A stretch of DNA of 64,000 bases from Petrosia ficiformis (taxonomy: Eukaryota; Porifera; Demospongiae; Haplosclerida; Petrosiidae), in the NCBI GenBank assembly GCA_947044365.1, contig OX345636.1, forward strand, positions 27,765,466 to 27,829,465. The letters are read 5' to 3'. Below the pieces are notes generated by a model, which had not been told where the DNA came from, searched no databases, and saw only the letters and a list, made by a program, of their open reading frames with translations. Made by a program: the position numbers and the translations under genes. This document shows positions 1-45,784 of this stretch, one piece after another. Positions within the stretch are counted from its first letter, which is position 1. Each line of letters begins with the position of its first letter.

Positions 1-67
1 CAGACATACAATGTAACAAGGCTGCAAAGAGCAACAAAGGATGAAAATTATACTATTATTGAAAGTA

Positions 68-16995
<16,928 letters not shown>

Positions 16996-17452
16996 TTATA
17001 AATCTCTGGATCTATACACGTGTGACACCACCTGAAAAAACTAAATATACAAAGAGAAAATGTAATTACTACCTGTACAATAAAATGGCACATACAGTAA
17101 TATTAATTACCTTAGTTCTAGTGTCAGTACTAATTACTGTCTCACTAGTATGGTTTTCACTTGACAAGTATAGCAATTACTGTGAAACTACTTTTGAACC
17201 ACTGTAGTATGGAAATCAAACTACTGATTACAGCAGGTGACTTTCTACTGACATACTGTGTCATGAGAAACTGTATTTCAATCAGTTGAATTTTCTATAA
17301 CTTACAATAAATGCTACATTTTTTAACAAAAGCTTACAAGTACCTTTAATGCTTGCTAATTGGGCATGTGTACAGGGTGGTAATACTATTGAAAGGCAGC
17401 TTTTAAGCTTCCCATATGAATGGCTGGATAGCAAGTACATGTGTGTAGTATA

Positions 17453-17474
17453 TACATGATGTTACAGGAGATGT

Positions 17475-17521
<47 letters not shown>

Positions 17522-17696
17522 CACCTGAGGCAATGGCAAAATGAAAAATAAGAGTTGCCTCAGGTGGGATTCGAACCTACGACACTCTATACTCCAGAAA
17601 GATGCTCTACCAACTGAGCTACCAAGGCAGCCCAGCTGGTAGGGTCTGAATCAATCATCTCATACGCCTGTATAAACAGGCTAACTTAACACATGT
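17453..17696 (-). mobile_element. tRNA-derived SINE, full length
   Basis: Same architecture as the others, with a long GAAA tail of about 50 bp and a complete head including the leader that reads, reversed, GTTAGCCTGTTTATACAGGC, a short inverted repeat. Confidence 0.9.
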
Positions 17697-18894
17697 AAAT
17701 GTATACTCACAACACTATACTAAAAACTTTTATTCACATTTCTCATTGCTTTCAATACAAGTAATATGACACTGTGGGATGATAGACTACACTAGATTTA
17801 TAAATAATTATAATTATATGAACTCATGAGGTACAGAACAGATTGTAAATGAACATTCTGACAACAGATAATAATTATTTAGACTAGACAAACTGTTAAA
17901 TCCTCTCAGATACATGTATGTATAGACTACAAACACATAAAAACCTATACTACAGTATATGTATATACATACTAAATATAAGATGTCAGTATTATTACAT
18001 GTACATGTGCATGTATTACATATAATTATATAATTATAATAAAGTGTAATATAATATAATATAACTATACATGTCTAACAGGTTTTGTATACATAATGAT
18101 TATGTATGGCTGTATACATGTATTAATTCATACTAATTATACACATGTGTATATACAACTGATTAGCGTTTACATAGAAGCTACAAACCCTGTTTTTATG
18201 TACACAAACAAGTAAAAAATAAAACATTATGGAACCAGCTGTCCTGTAATCTGGTGAAATTCATATCATGGTATAGAGACCATACAATGTAGATGCAATA
18301 GCATTAGGGGGCAATGTGGAGGTGAGCCTATACTAAATAACTGAATATAAGGCATATCCAAGTTAGAGCCTTAGCCCCTACCCTAGGCTTTAGAAAAGAT
18401 AGACAATTACAAGGCATAGACAAAAAGCATGGGAAAAGAGAGTAGAGGCAAGAGATAGAGCTAGCAAGGTGAGTGCGTAACAGACTCTTTGACAAGGGTG
18501 GTATATGTAATCATAGCTGTTCAATTGGGCATGGAATGTACATTTATCTACAGATTTGTTTATACACACTCCTGCTTTAAACTGGGCATTATACCTTGCC
18601 TTGCTCCATCTCTGTCTCTTGCCATTATATGCTCTATGTCTGTACCATTGTAATGAACCATGCTCTTTTTCTCCCTCACTGGTATAGTAACCACTGCTTT
18701 CCTTTCCTGTATTTTTTCTATCTGGCACTGAAGGCTTTTCTCTGCACTTCTCTTCACTGTCTCTCTCCCTGTCTTATAAATCCATCTTACTATCTCCTGA
18801 ACAGGGTAGCAAATACCAAACAAACAGCAGCTGTTCTCTGCACATTAATTGGGACTTCCTCTATTAATGACTTACAATTATACACATAATTATC

Positions 18895-19138
18895 AGTGTT
18901 GTTTTAGTTTGACAAAAATGACTACCTTAGTTATAGTATGACTAGTTTCTCAAATGCTTAGTTTAGTTATAATTGAATTAACTGGTAATATTATATGCTT
19001 ACTAAAAGGGTTTTTTAGCTAGCTAACTAAAAGTACTTACTACTGACCAATTTTTATCTTAGTTAGTTATAGTTATTACAATATACTTGTAATTTAGTTA
19101 CTAAAAGGGGTATGGTTATAGTTAACTAAAACAACACT
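18895..19138. mobile_element. MITE AGTGTTGTTTTAG family, copy 3
   Basis: Intact ends; located between CRK and METAP2. The interior is slightly shortened relative to copies 2 and 4. Confidence 0.85.
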
Positions 19139-19365
19139 AATACATAGTATTACATACACAGCACATGTAATTGTATATGTACATGTATAATAATAATTAT
19201 AATACATATTTTATATAATACATGTTATACATGGTGACCTGTTTGGTATTCTTCTCATTCACAAATATAGTGTACATTATTAAATAAATACTTTCATTTT
19301 GCTTTGCTTTCATTTATAATTATAACTTAAGTGTGATTAGTTTTGTTATGTTAGACAGCAAAGAT

Positions 19366-19488
19366 ACATGATAACACTCGAGATGAAAGATAAACACCTG
19401 AGCCAAATGTAATTGAGTTGCCTCAGGTGGAATTCGAACCCATGACACTCTGCACTCCGGACAGATGCTCTTACCAACTGAGCTACAT
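19366..19488 (-). mobile_element. tRNA-derived SINE, diverged
   Basis: Retains the B box (GGAATTCGAACCC reversed) and A box, with hairpin arms CCTGAGCC/GGCAACTC altered and the CTTT tail nearly lost. It appears older than the other copies. Confidence 0.8.
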
Positions 19489-20142
19489 GTACATGTACAA
19501 ATGTACATGTATATCTTACATACATGTACATGTATATGTACATATAAACAAATTAGATATCAATAGGATTTTCAAATAGAATTATGCAATAAGTAATTAT
19601 CACAGCCAAATCCATCATTAGTATGTACTGTACATGTATAACTCAGGCTTCTTTCAGCAAATTTGGTGAGGGTGCAAAAGTTAAATTTGAAAGACTCCGA
19701 GAAGCACATAAAAGATTATTGCAATGGGCCTAGCAAGGTTGGGCAAATGTCCACCTACCTCTAAATGAAGTTTGGAAAATGTGAAAACTCTCACCATTAT
19801 CATAATTAATATATACATGTACATGTATATATCACTTCTAAAGTAATTTTGGGTCCTTTGTTATTAAAATAAGAAGGGAATAATATTAATGATCATTGAG
19901 CTAACACAAGTGCTAGTATTAATTATACAGATGGGTATAACACCCTGCTATGGAAGCCAATTGAGAACAATTGAGAAACAAGTTACATGTAGATATAAAC
20001 TTTCGAAGAGTCTCCAAATTTATAAGGCATTAACTATATCATAATGCATGTAACAGTAATACATGTATGTATAGCATAAGTATACATTGTACATGTACAT
20101 GTACCTGTATCTCATTGAGATCACAAATAATATGTACAATAT

Positions 20143-20302
20143 GCAGTGGTGTGGAAACAACCAGTCATGCAGGACATTGTCCGATAAATCTAGTGAATGT
20201 CGAGTAAATTAAAAGTGAACTGTATACAAAGTACATGTACATGAATATGGGGAATAAGACAAAAGTGGTCGAAGAAAGTCAAAATGTCTAGTAGTTGTAT
20301 GT
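20143..20302. mobile_element. MITE GTGTGGAAAC family, copy 1
   Basis: CAGTGGTGTGGAAACAACCAG start, then GGACATTGTCCGATAAATCT and TGTATACAAAGTA. The right terminus has been lost. Confidence 0.65.
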
Positions 20303-22011
20303 GTGTATGTAGCTAAATCACTAATATACACTTCAAAACTAAATAATATATTACATGTTTGATGAGTATAATAATATTATGAATGTATTTGTATAATATC
20401 AATATACAGAGTGTAACTGTGCATACCTTGGCAATGTTTCATTTAGGAGGCATTCATCCTCCCTTTAAAATTTGTCTGCTAATATGCACACTTTGCACAG
20501 CTTGATAACCCTGTACATGTATTTCCCACTAACCTCCCAAAGTCCCCCCCTCCAAAATTTCAAATTCAAGTTTTGCCCCTTCCCCCCAAAGACAAATTTC
20601 TAAATGAAAGCCTAACTGAAGCTGTCATGAGGTACATTGTGTATGTATGCTGAGGTATCATAATTTTATTGTAAGCCTGATACATTGTACATGATTATCA
20701 AGACAAAGAGAAATGTTCTTGTTATGAAGATGCTTTTACTTCACACTGTGCTTTCGGAGGTTCTACTATATACTTAGTGCTATTGCTTACAATGTATAAA
20801 TGTTTGACTTACTATGAGTAGTGTAATGAAATTAATCTATGTACATGTATGGTAGCCACACAACACAGTATCATAAATGTTGTATGTATGAAAATGTATG
20901 TGTTTATAATATAAAAATATTGAAATATTGAATCACTCAAAACATTATGTGTGGGATAAAAAGTAAACTTCAATATTTTAAAATTACGCAATATTACTTT
21001 TGGAAACAAAGACTATCACCATTATAATCAATCACATTACTCACAATGATTACAGGTAAATATAATATTAATCATCAATTTTAATGCAGCAGTATCAATG
21101 AATTATATATATATATATGCATGTATATATACAAGAATAATAAAAAACATTTTAAAAAATGAAATAGTATGTAGGGATATGATACAGCATGATTACTCAT
21201 AATTATGAATTATGACATTTAGAGAGGTATGTACAGAAAAACAAATCTTGAATTAGAACCTGAATACTAGAGTCATATGCTCTGTATTCTGAGCTACTGG
21301 TATATATCGGGTATAGAAAAGTATTTAATAAACAAAGCCTTCTAAAATCAGGCAAATTAAGCTGTCTCTCGAAATTAGTTATTATATATATACACATTAA
21401 CTGTTTTGAGTATTACCTGAATAATATAATTGTATAGAATATACACAATTCATTCTTACACAGCTATATACAGTGAAAAAGTTGGTACTACAAACCACTG
21501 GTTGATTATAATAACTATTGTAGTACCCAATTACATATTGTGTACATAAATATATCATTTTCATTTGTAATAGTAACATGTATGTACCTTTCTTCACTGA
21601 AATGACAATACAATCTTGTATTTCTTTGCTGTTCCTCTGATTCTTTACAATATTATTGAAGAACAACCCCCATGAAAGTTGTTATGATTTTACGGAATGC
21701 ATGTGAAAAAACTTATTTTCTAAAATTAGAATCTATACGGTTTACAGTTTATGCTGGGTTGGGACTGAGAGACACTGATTCCTATAAGTAAGAATTGTGC
21801 GTACATATTGTACTATGTTGTGTGGATTTAATTGTACTCTGTATAACATGTCATTTTTATGTGATGTTTGTGGAGTTCTTTTAGACGTTGTTGTGGCCAC
21901 ATGGACAACCATTAAAACTAAAATGGGCGTTACCCTAGGCCCTCTATTACTACTCAATTTATATCACTGTATTTCAGCTATTTTTATTTAATAATTATTG
22001 TAATAATTACC

Positions 22012-22187
22012 TAGTCTCGCGTAGCCAGCCCCTCCATTTTCAATACTTGAATACGGCATTACTTCTGTTGGCTCTCAGAACAAAACATACAATAGCATCT
22101 ATGACAATAGCTACACATATATACATGTGTACCAGGCCCTCCCTCGCTCGTAGAGCAGAAAAGGGATGGGCTGACTGCACGACACTA
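22012..22187 (+). mobile_element. 176-bp MITE with TAGTCTCG-type ends
   Basis: Left end TAGTCTCGCGTAGCCAGCCC; right end reversed TAGTGTCGTGCAGTCAGCCC. Flanks ataattacc and aaaattact match at 7 of 9 positions, consistent with a 9-bp target duplication. The core differs from the 51310 element, so it is a related but separate family. It lies 0.6 kb upstream of METAP2 and could affect its promoter. Confidence 0.6.
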
Positions 22188-22549
22188 AAAATTACTCCAC
22201 AAAGTGTATTTGTGAAAATGTTTATTCAGTTCTGTATATACATGTACATGTACATTGTATATCTTTATAACTTCAAAGAATGATTACAATGCTTTAACCT
22301 CTAAACACATCAGAAAGCTCGAAATTAGTCGTATAAGAACATATGTATACATGTACTCTGCAGGGGCTAATATGGTTTACAGTATCTGTAATTCCTGTGT
22401 GTATCTGTAAACATTTTTTCTCAATCACACACTCCATAATAATTTAGGATAACACATGTTCAAAAAATTATTATATTTACAGGATTTTTTTGTTAAGAAA
22501 GAATCGATAATGTAAAACACACTGCTCCTTGGGAGGTATGGGTAGGAAA

Positions 22550-22690
22550 TGTTTTTACCTGTACATGTGTGGCCTCTGAGGTTGCTTCTGGGGCCCCATT
22601 CAGAAAGAAGGCTTGTAGCTGAGATGTTGTATTTTGAAATAAACTTGTTCTGAAATCCAGGGGGATATTCCCCATGAAACCTTTCCTAAA
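22550..22690. repeat. CTGAGGTTGCTTCTGGGGCC dispersed repeat, copy
   Basis: TGGCCTCTGAGGTTGCTTCT, TTCTGAAATCCAGGGGGATA and CATGAAACC are shared with 26295-26510. It ends about 90 bp before the METAP2 start codon. Confidence 0.55.
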
Positions 22691-22781
22691 CAGTATAATA
22701 AATGTTTATATTTACATTCCACAAGTTAATTAATGTTCTTAATGTTTTAATACAGGTATAAATCTTTCATGTAGTGTAAAA

Positions 22782-39769
<16,988 letters not shown>

Positions 39770-40430
39770 TGTATTTTTGTAAAACACATTCTTTTAGTTA
39801 TAATGATGGTAATTGGCCTTCTATTTTTATTATCATTTGTACACTATAATTATAATCACATTCATCATCTTTTTGTTAATAATTATTATGCAAATACAAT
39901 GGATAACCCAATCAAATGTCTGTTCTACTCATGACTTGCAATATTCAATACAGAACAACTCATCGGAGCTCTCATTAGCTTCAATATTAGTGATGGACGA
40001 TTCAATACCAAATTACTCGATACTTTGATAAATTTCTGGTATCGAATAATGTCCAAGTATCGATACTGATGTAACTATCAATCAACACCTTTAGATCTAT
40101 TTTATCGGACACCCATGTGAAAGAATGTTAATTCGAATTTGTATAGTACATGATTATCAAGTGTTGGGGGTGGGGGGGTGTATCGTACGCATACTCGATA
40201 CAGTACCATACTCTACTGGTTCTCAAACTACTCGGTATCATGTCGCCCACGTGCACTATTATTATTATTATTAGTCTCGTGCATGAGGCGTGACAGTCTG
40301 AATACGAATTCGAGACTATATTGCATGCGCATATGAAGGTCTCGCAGCCGCTATAGGCAGAACGTAGTGAGTGTGGCCTAAACGAACTCCAGATTTATTA
40401 TTTGTGAGCCCTGGCCTATATTAAATCATC

Positions 40431-40720
40431 ATGTCTGTAATTGTCAAGACTACTAATAATATGGATGAAACTATGCATCAGTCTACTATTGATGTAAGCA
40501 GTCCATGCTAACTACTATAATTTACTTCTCTATGTTTTAGGCTGCAAGAACAGCATTGGCAAAGTTTACTACAAACAAAGAGATTGAGAATTATTTTAAT
40601 AAGATATTTAGTCCACCCTGGATATGTGTTGTTGGAAAGAACCTCCTTGGTCCTCCTTACACGATACAAGCTCAGTTTTACATTCTAGAACCTGTTGAAG
40701 TACTCCTCTTCAAAAAATGA
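40431..40720 (+). CDS. divergent LC8-type dynein light chain, 2 exons
   Basis: Exons 40431-40493 and 40541-40720 (GT-AG intron of 47 bp, phase 0) encode 80 residues. Recognised as LC8/DYNLL by the order NMDETMHQSTID (N-terminal helix), ALAKFTTNKEIENYFNKIF (second helix), PPWICVVGKN (the WHCIVGRNF strand) and EPVEVLLFKK (the C-terminal QVAILLFKSG strand). LC8 proteins are about 89 residues and are dimeric hubs binding short TQT-type motifs in dynein and many partners. Here about four residues are missing before the central Trp, and the groove segment after VGKN reads LLGPPYT instead of FGSYVTHE, so peptide binding may differ. It lies about 660 bp downstream of METAP2 on the same strand. Upstream sequence 40230-40430 is richer in CpG than its surroundings and contains GCATGCGCA. 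A TGA stop is followed by AT-rich sequence. It could be an axonemal LC8 paralogue or a young, fast-evolving copy. Confidence 0.8.
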
Positions 40721-40829
40721 TGAACCATGCATTTATATAAATTATTATTATTATAATTATATAATATATTATATTATAGACTTTCTTATTTCCCATAAAA
40801 TTATATAATATTATAATAATAATTCCTTT

Positions 40830-40994
40830 CCAAATAATGACATCTGGAAGGAAATATTCTTGAACAATGAAGTTACAGCATTGACTCCGAGAGGGTAATG
40901 TTTTACTAAGGAGCTGGAATCACAACTGGAGGAATTGGGATTTGTAAATGTTGTCTTATCAGTAGAGGTTGCCACTTACATGGCTTCACAATAA
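40830..40994 (+). pseudogene. possible coding fragment with a frameshift, unknown family
   Basis: Two adjacent open stretches read as protein-like: a first ending NNEVTALTPRG at about 40893, then, after a stop and a frame change, an amphipathic stretch containing FTKELESQLEELGFVNVVLS and ending at TAA 40992-40994. The composition (alternating Leu/Glu, no repeats) differs from the surrounding AT-rich DNA. I do not recognise the family. It may be a decayed exon, a transposon remnant or chance. Confidence 0.25.
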
Positions 40995-41199
40995 TGGACA
41001 GTTGCATTGATCAAAATCACATACTGATGTCTCAGGTGCTTTTTTGATAACACCCAGTAAACATTATATGTGAATGAACACAGTTATAATAAAAGAGCAG
41101 GCCCCAGCCAAAAGCATTAAAGCCCTCATGGGGGAAGTTGATCATTATGGGGAGTGGTGTGATAAACGTGACATTTTGTTTTCACATATGTGACAGTTG

Positions 41200-41570
41200 C
41201 TGTGAAAGTAACTAGTAGTAAAAATGTTACAGTAGTGACTAATTTAACAGTTGTAACAAATGTTACATTGGTGACAAATGTTATACAGAAGTGATAAATG
41301 TTACAGTAATGACAAATGTTAGACTAGAGACGATATTAGTGACTACTGTGACAATAGTGACTAATGTTACAGTAGTTACAAATGTTAAAATAGTGACAAA
41401 ATTGTTACAATAGTGACTAATGTTACAATAGTGACAAATGTTACAGTAGAGACAGTAGTGACTAATGTGACAGCAGTGACAAATGTGACAGTAGTGACTA
41501 ATGTGACAGTAGTGACTAATGTTACAATAGAGATAATAGTGACAATAGGGACAGTAATATAATACAACAG
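41200..41570. repeat. GTGACAAATGTTACAGTA-type minisatellite
   Basis: Degenerate repeats mixing GTGACTAATGTTACA and GTGACAAATGTTACA words with AGTA linkers, about 9-18 bp periodicity. On the minus strand it reads as VTLVTTVT repeats, explained by the period being a multiple of three. Confidence 0.85.
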
Positions 41571-41634
41571 CAGTAATGTAAAGTTATAATCAGAAATAAT
41601 TTTGTGCTTGCATTATGATTTCAATTTTTAACCC

Positions 41635-42055
41635 TCGCGCCCGCGTAGGCGGAGCGGGTTACTCTGTGTCTAGTCTGTCGGCAATATTTCAGCGAACCTA
41701 CTACGCACTTTGAAAATGCTACCAGCAGAAGTCAAATCATACAAGGCTTTTGCTAAAACCTTTTTGTTTCAAAGTTATGACATTTTTTGTAACTTATGGT
41801 CGCCGTTTCATAACTTTCAGAAGATGTCTGGTAGCAAAAGAAACACAACTCATCTGGCTTGAAGCCTATCGCTCTCGAATCATAGCTTGAATTGAAGTAG
41901 AGGCTGCTACAATTTTGAGCTGGCTCTAAAAGCATGATTGTACAGTAATCAAAATTTCTATTGTCTGCAGTCATTTTCTTGTTTCCCAAATCACACTGGT
42001 GGCAAGGGTTCTGTACTGCAAGTGCATTCATTTTATTAGTAGTTTGAAATTTGAC
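41635..42055 (+). repeat. GCGAACCTACG dispersed repeat, copy
   Basis: AACCCTCGCGCCCGCGTAGG opening through GGTGGCAAGGGTTCTGTAC. The sequence that follows (42087-42240) matches the flanks of the 44155 TIR element. Confidence 0.65.
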
Positions 42056-43819
42056 CAGCCATAATTTAGCCATGTAAGACAGTGTAAAACCAATAGACCA
42101 GCATGAAGCTGATGTCTACAGTGCATGTAAATAAATCATTACTTTTGACCACTTTCTCAGTCACATTATTACAATAGTGAAAAATCATTCAATTAAATTT
42201 TAGCACAAAGATTGTGAAAATAATTCCTATGACTGTCTGGTTGGATGTTATTGTTCCTGTTGTGGTTAAACAGTGAGTCTGATATGCGTGTTGACCACAC
42301 ATAGGATGCTTTTCTTTGTTAACAAGCCATTAGTAATTAATGATTGTGTATGAATAATTATGAAGAGCAATTCATAAAGGGCAGTATTGTTTCACTGGCA
42401 TGCTTGATATGAATAGATTGATCCTGACAGATTGGGTTGTATAATACTGAAATGGTTGCATGATTTAACATTAGCTGATATTTGACCCAATTGTGCATTT
42501 GTAAGTAGTTGGCTATTAGTCCAGTGGTCACAGTGTGCTTATTGCAAGTTCACACACACTGCAGGAGAGCAATATACAAACTATATAATATAATTGATAA
42601 TATAATAATTATAATTATATATAATTATTATTATAAACGAATTGAAAAGATAATCAATATCAGTAAGTTCATTTAGTGTTACTAGGAGAATAAAAAGGAA
42701 TTGAAGTCAAAATCAGTAATTGTTTATTCGACCATAATTAGATGAAGAGGTCTTCTTGACTGAATTGCGTGCAAAATACATAATTATTCTCAGACATTAT
42801 ATGGAGTGCTTAAAGGTGTTCTACTTAACAAAAAATGCTAAACAAGTTGTAGAAGAGTATGAAACTCTCATCTTAACTAATCCTTGTTTTTTTTTTCAGC
42901 ACTGCACTGTATAAGTTATCAGACTGAGTCAAATGTGTGCAGACGAATGCCAACACTCATGTAGCACAATAATATAAATTATAGTCAGGAGTTGTACCAC
43001 CATTGAACTATGCTTTGAATTCATTCTCATTCAGAAATGATGTAATGAATTGGACATGATGCATGCATGTATTTTATTTCAAAAGTATAAAAAGTTAAAT
43101 CTATGCAAAAGTAATACAAAATAATGAATCAGTATTATATTAAATTATTCACTAGCCAACTTGAAAAACGAAAATATAATATTGATGTCTCCACCTAGCC
43201 ACAAAGGCCTCTTTGAAATATGGAATCTTTCAAAACATCGTGTAACACTTTAATAATGATTGCATTCACAAATATACAATTAATGTGCTCCACCCTCCAA
43301 GGTGAAGTTAGTTTAGCAATTTGGCAACTCTTTGTCAACTAAACATCACCAAGATGTTCACAAACTTGAATACCCTGCATACGACTAAGCTTGCTAATCC
43401 CTTGTAAACTAACAGTCTCACAAACCTGATTATTTCTGTGAACTCCAAGTGATTGTGCTGTGTGAGGGTTAATTTATGATAAAGAGAGTATGGTAAAGAG
43501 AGTATGGAAGAGTAACTAGCTACATTTTAGTACATGTAGCGTTAGACGAAGTTGAGAAATAACTGTTAATATTAATTGATAATAACTGATGTGCGAAACC
43601 AAAATGGATGAATATTCAAACTGTGTTTATACTGATGTGTATGTGTGGTCAGTTTAGGATGGAAGCTTATGGGTGTGGCTTCATGTCATTTATATGTACA
43701 GTAGTAGCTATTATGATTGTATTATATATATAAATGTATAATATAGTGCAGTGTGTGGATCTAATTCCATGTATTTATGTGTGATTGTACATGTATATAC
43801 ATGACTAAATGTCTGTCTG

Positions 43820-44145
43820 TGTGTCTGCAAAATGTCTGGACAACTAACAACATTAGGACATTGTAACACACGCATATTATATATATAATATAACTTATAT
43901 TATAATCTCAGTGTAATAATTATAATAATTATTAATAATCTCAGTGTAATAATTATAATAATTATTAATTACAGTCCAGTATTGTCTGCAATTATTATTT
44001 TCTTGTCAGTAATAGTTTCCCTATGACACATAGTGGCAAGGGTTCTGCACTGCATTCATTTTAGTAGTAGTTTGAAATTTGAGCAGCCATAATTTGGCCA
44101 TGTAAGGCTGGTGTAAAACCAATAGACCACTGTTACGTTTGATCA
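43820..44145 (+). repeat. GCGAACCTACG dispersed repeat, 3' copy, interrupted by a TIR element
   Basis: Contains a 28-bp tandem duplication around CTCAGTGTAATAATTATAAT at 43907-43968, then TAGTGGCAAGGGTTCTGCAC and GTAAAACCAATAGACCAC. Continues after the TIR element at 45564-45660. Confidence 0.65.
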
Positions 44146-44154
44146 CTTTTTCAG

Positions 44155-45563
44155 GGGACTGTACTATATAATAACCGGATCGCCCGGATCGCAGATTTTT
44201 TAGCTCGTGCTAGCGCTAGATATTATTATGGGCGTGTACAAACCGGTTCGAGTACACGTTCGCAGGAACGATCGCGGTCTTGCGTTGCGCACTCACACAG
44301 TGTATTTATAATTTTATTTTGTTAACTTGAACTGTTTCACTGATAATATACATGTCGACCTTCCAGATACAATGATGATTTCAAACATTGATTAATAATA
44401 ATACATGTCAAGTTGACCTTCCATAAGACTTAGTGATAATTTCAAACATTGATTGATAATATACGTCATGTTGACCTTCCATAAGTGATACAATGATAAT
44501 TTCAAACACATCAAATGATAATATACATTGTACATGTTGATAATTCCAAACACATCAATGATGAATGTACATGTTGATAATTTTAAACACAAACCAGTTA
44601 AAGAACATTCAATCCAATCTGATTTAAATGAATTCCTTGTGTGTCTGCTTAAGCTTTCCCTTAATCTCATCGGGAATGGAAAGGTTAATGCCACAAAACG
44701 TGGGTTCAGCAGCCTGAATGCAGTAGTAGTTCAGGTGATAGTGAGCATTGCTAGGAGAGTTGGGAGTGCAAATCTCTTGCCTGTGTTTGGTCTACACTCT
44801 AAGTGACTAACAATTAAATCGTGAGGTGGTTGTAAATCTGTATTACGAGCTCTAAAATTGTACTTGGTTATTCTAGCTGTTATGAACTTTGCAAGGGTTG
44901 AGGAGATGGTACTGGATTACCAATGCAGTGGGTGTACATAGTCCCATGATAAATAGAAGGTGGTAACAAACCTTGTTGATAAGGTCCACATCCATAGTAA
45001 TATGCTTGATCATTGGAAGGGTTGGTAGGTACTGGTGGCAACATGCCTAAATTTAGAGAATTACCCTCGTAAGCAAAAGACATGCTGGTGGACCTCGATG
45101 TACCAGAGTAATTGGTAGAGCCATCAAATAAAAACTGGCATGAGAATAACTTGGAGTTGAAATGGTTTTAGAGGTATCAGAAGTAGATGAACATGGAGGT
45201 TTAAAGCGGCTTACTTTCTTGATAGACGACTGTTTCTGAGGACGTTTCCTTCTCGTTTGATGCATAGTGTGTAACATGCTCATCCAATTTTCCATGCTTC
45301 TCTGCTACTGTGTGACTACATATTTTGTGCAATATATTATCACATTTGCTTGATCCATCCTGGGTTTGAAAGGTCCACAAAATTATCATTCCAACAGAAC
45401 AGTAACAATAGTTTACCTCTGTCAATTTGACAAACGAACACTCCTGGATCTTTTCATCGTTGATAAATAACAATTATTGTAGCTACGCCCATAATAATTT
45501 TTTTTGTGAATTATGAGCTAGCGTGCGCTCAAAAAATCTGCGATCTGGTTAGTACACTGTCCC
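44155..45563 (-). mobile_element. 1.4-kb TIR element, GGGACTGTA ends, 9-bp TSD
   Basis: The ends GGGACTGTACTA and TAGTACACTGTCCC are inverted; an inner inverted block includes GATCGCAGATTTTTT and ATTATTATGGGCGT. The target duplication CTTTTTCAG is present at 44146-44154 and 45564-45572. Minus-strand open stretches at 45201-45473 (KICSHTVAEKHGKLDEHVTH), 45053-45295 and 44880-45083 (GMLPPVPTNPSNDQAYYYGC) look like one low-complexity C-terminal region broken by frame changes. No catalytic transposase motif is visible. The 9-bp duplication suggests a Mutator-like element. Confidence 0.8.
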
Positions 45564-45784
45564 CTTTTTCAGTCACATTATTACAATAATGAAAAAAAAA
45601 AATCATTCAATTAAATTTTAGTATTAGTCACACAAAGATTGTGTACTCAAAGTTTACATTGAAAATAATTACTATTACATGTACAACAGTAGTAATTTCA
45701 CTTCTACAAAAATTGATTTATTAAAATTAATCTGCAATAATAATTAAAATTTAGTCTTGTTCCTAACAATAACAGAAGGTAGCT

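Larger units (their letters stand above)
16996..22781. other. CRK-METAP2 intergenic region
   Basis: 5.8 kb between two start codons pointing apart. It holds two SINEs (17453, 19366), one AGTGTTGTTTTAG MITE (18895), one GTGTGGAAAC MITE (20143), a TAGTCTCG MITE (22012) and many ACATGTAC arrays. Minus-strand open stretches at 18390-18823 (for example YKTGRETVKRSAEKSLQCQI) look partly protein-like but match nothing I know. No CpG-rich shared promoter is visible. Confidence 0.6.

Noticed and set aside
18390..18823. Minus-strand frames with protein-like composition upstream of CRK
   Set aside because: No family recognised, no splice partner, and the two frames overlap in different registers; mentioned only in the intergenic entry.
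41385..41567. VT-repeat membrane-like peptide on the minus strand
   Set aside because: Translation of the GTGACAAATGTTACA minisatellite; no start context or partner exon.
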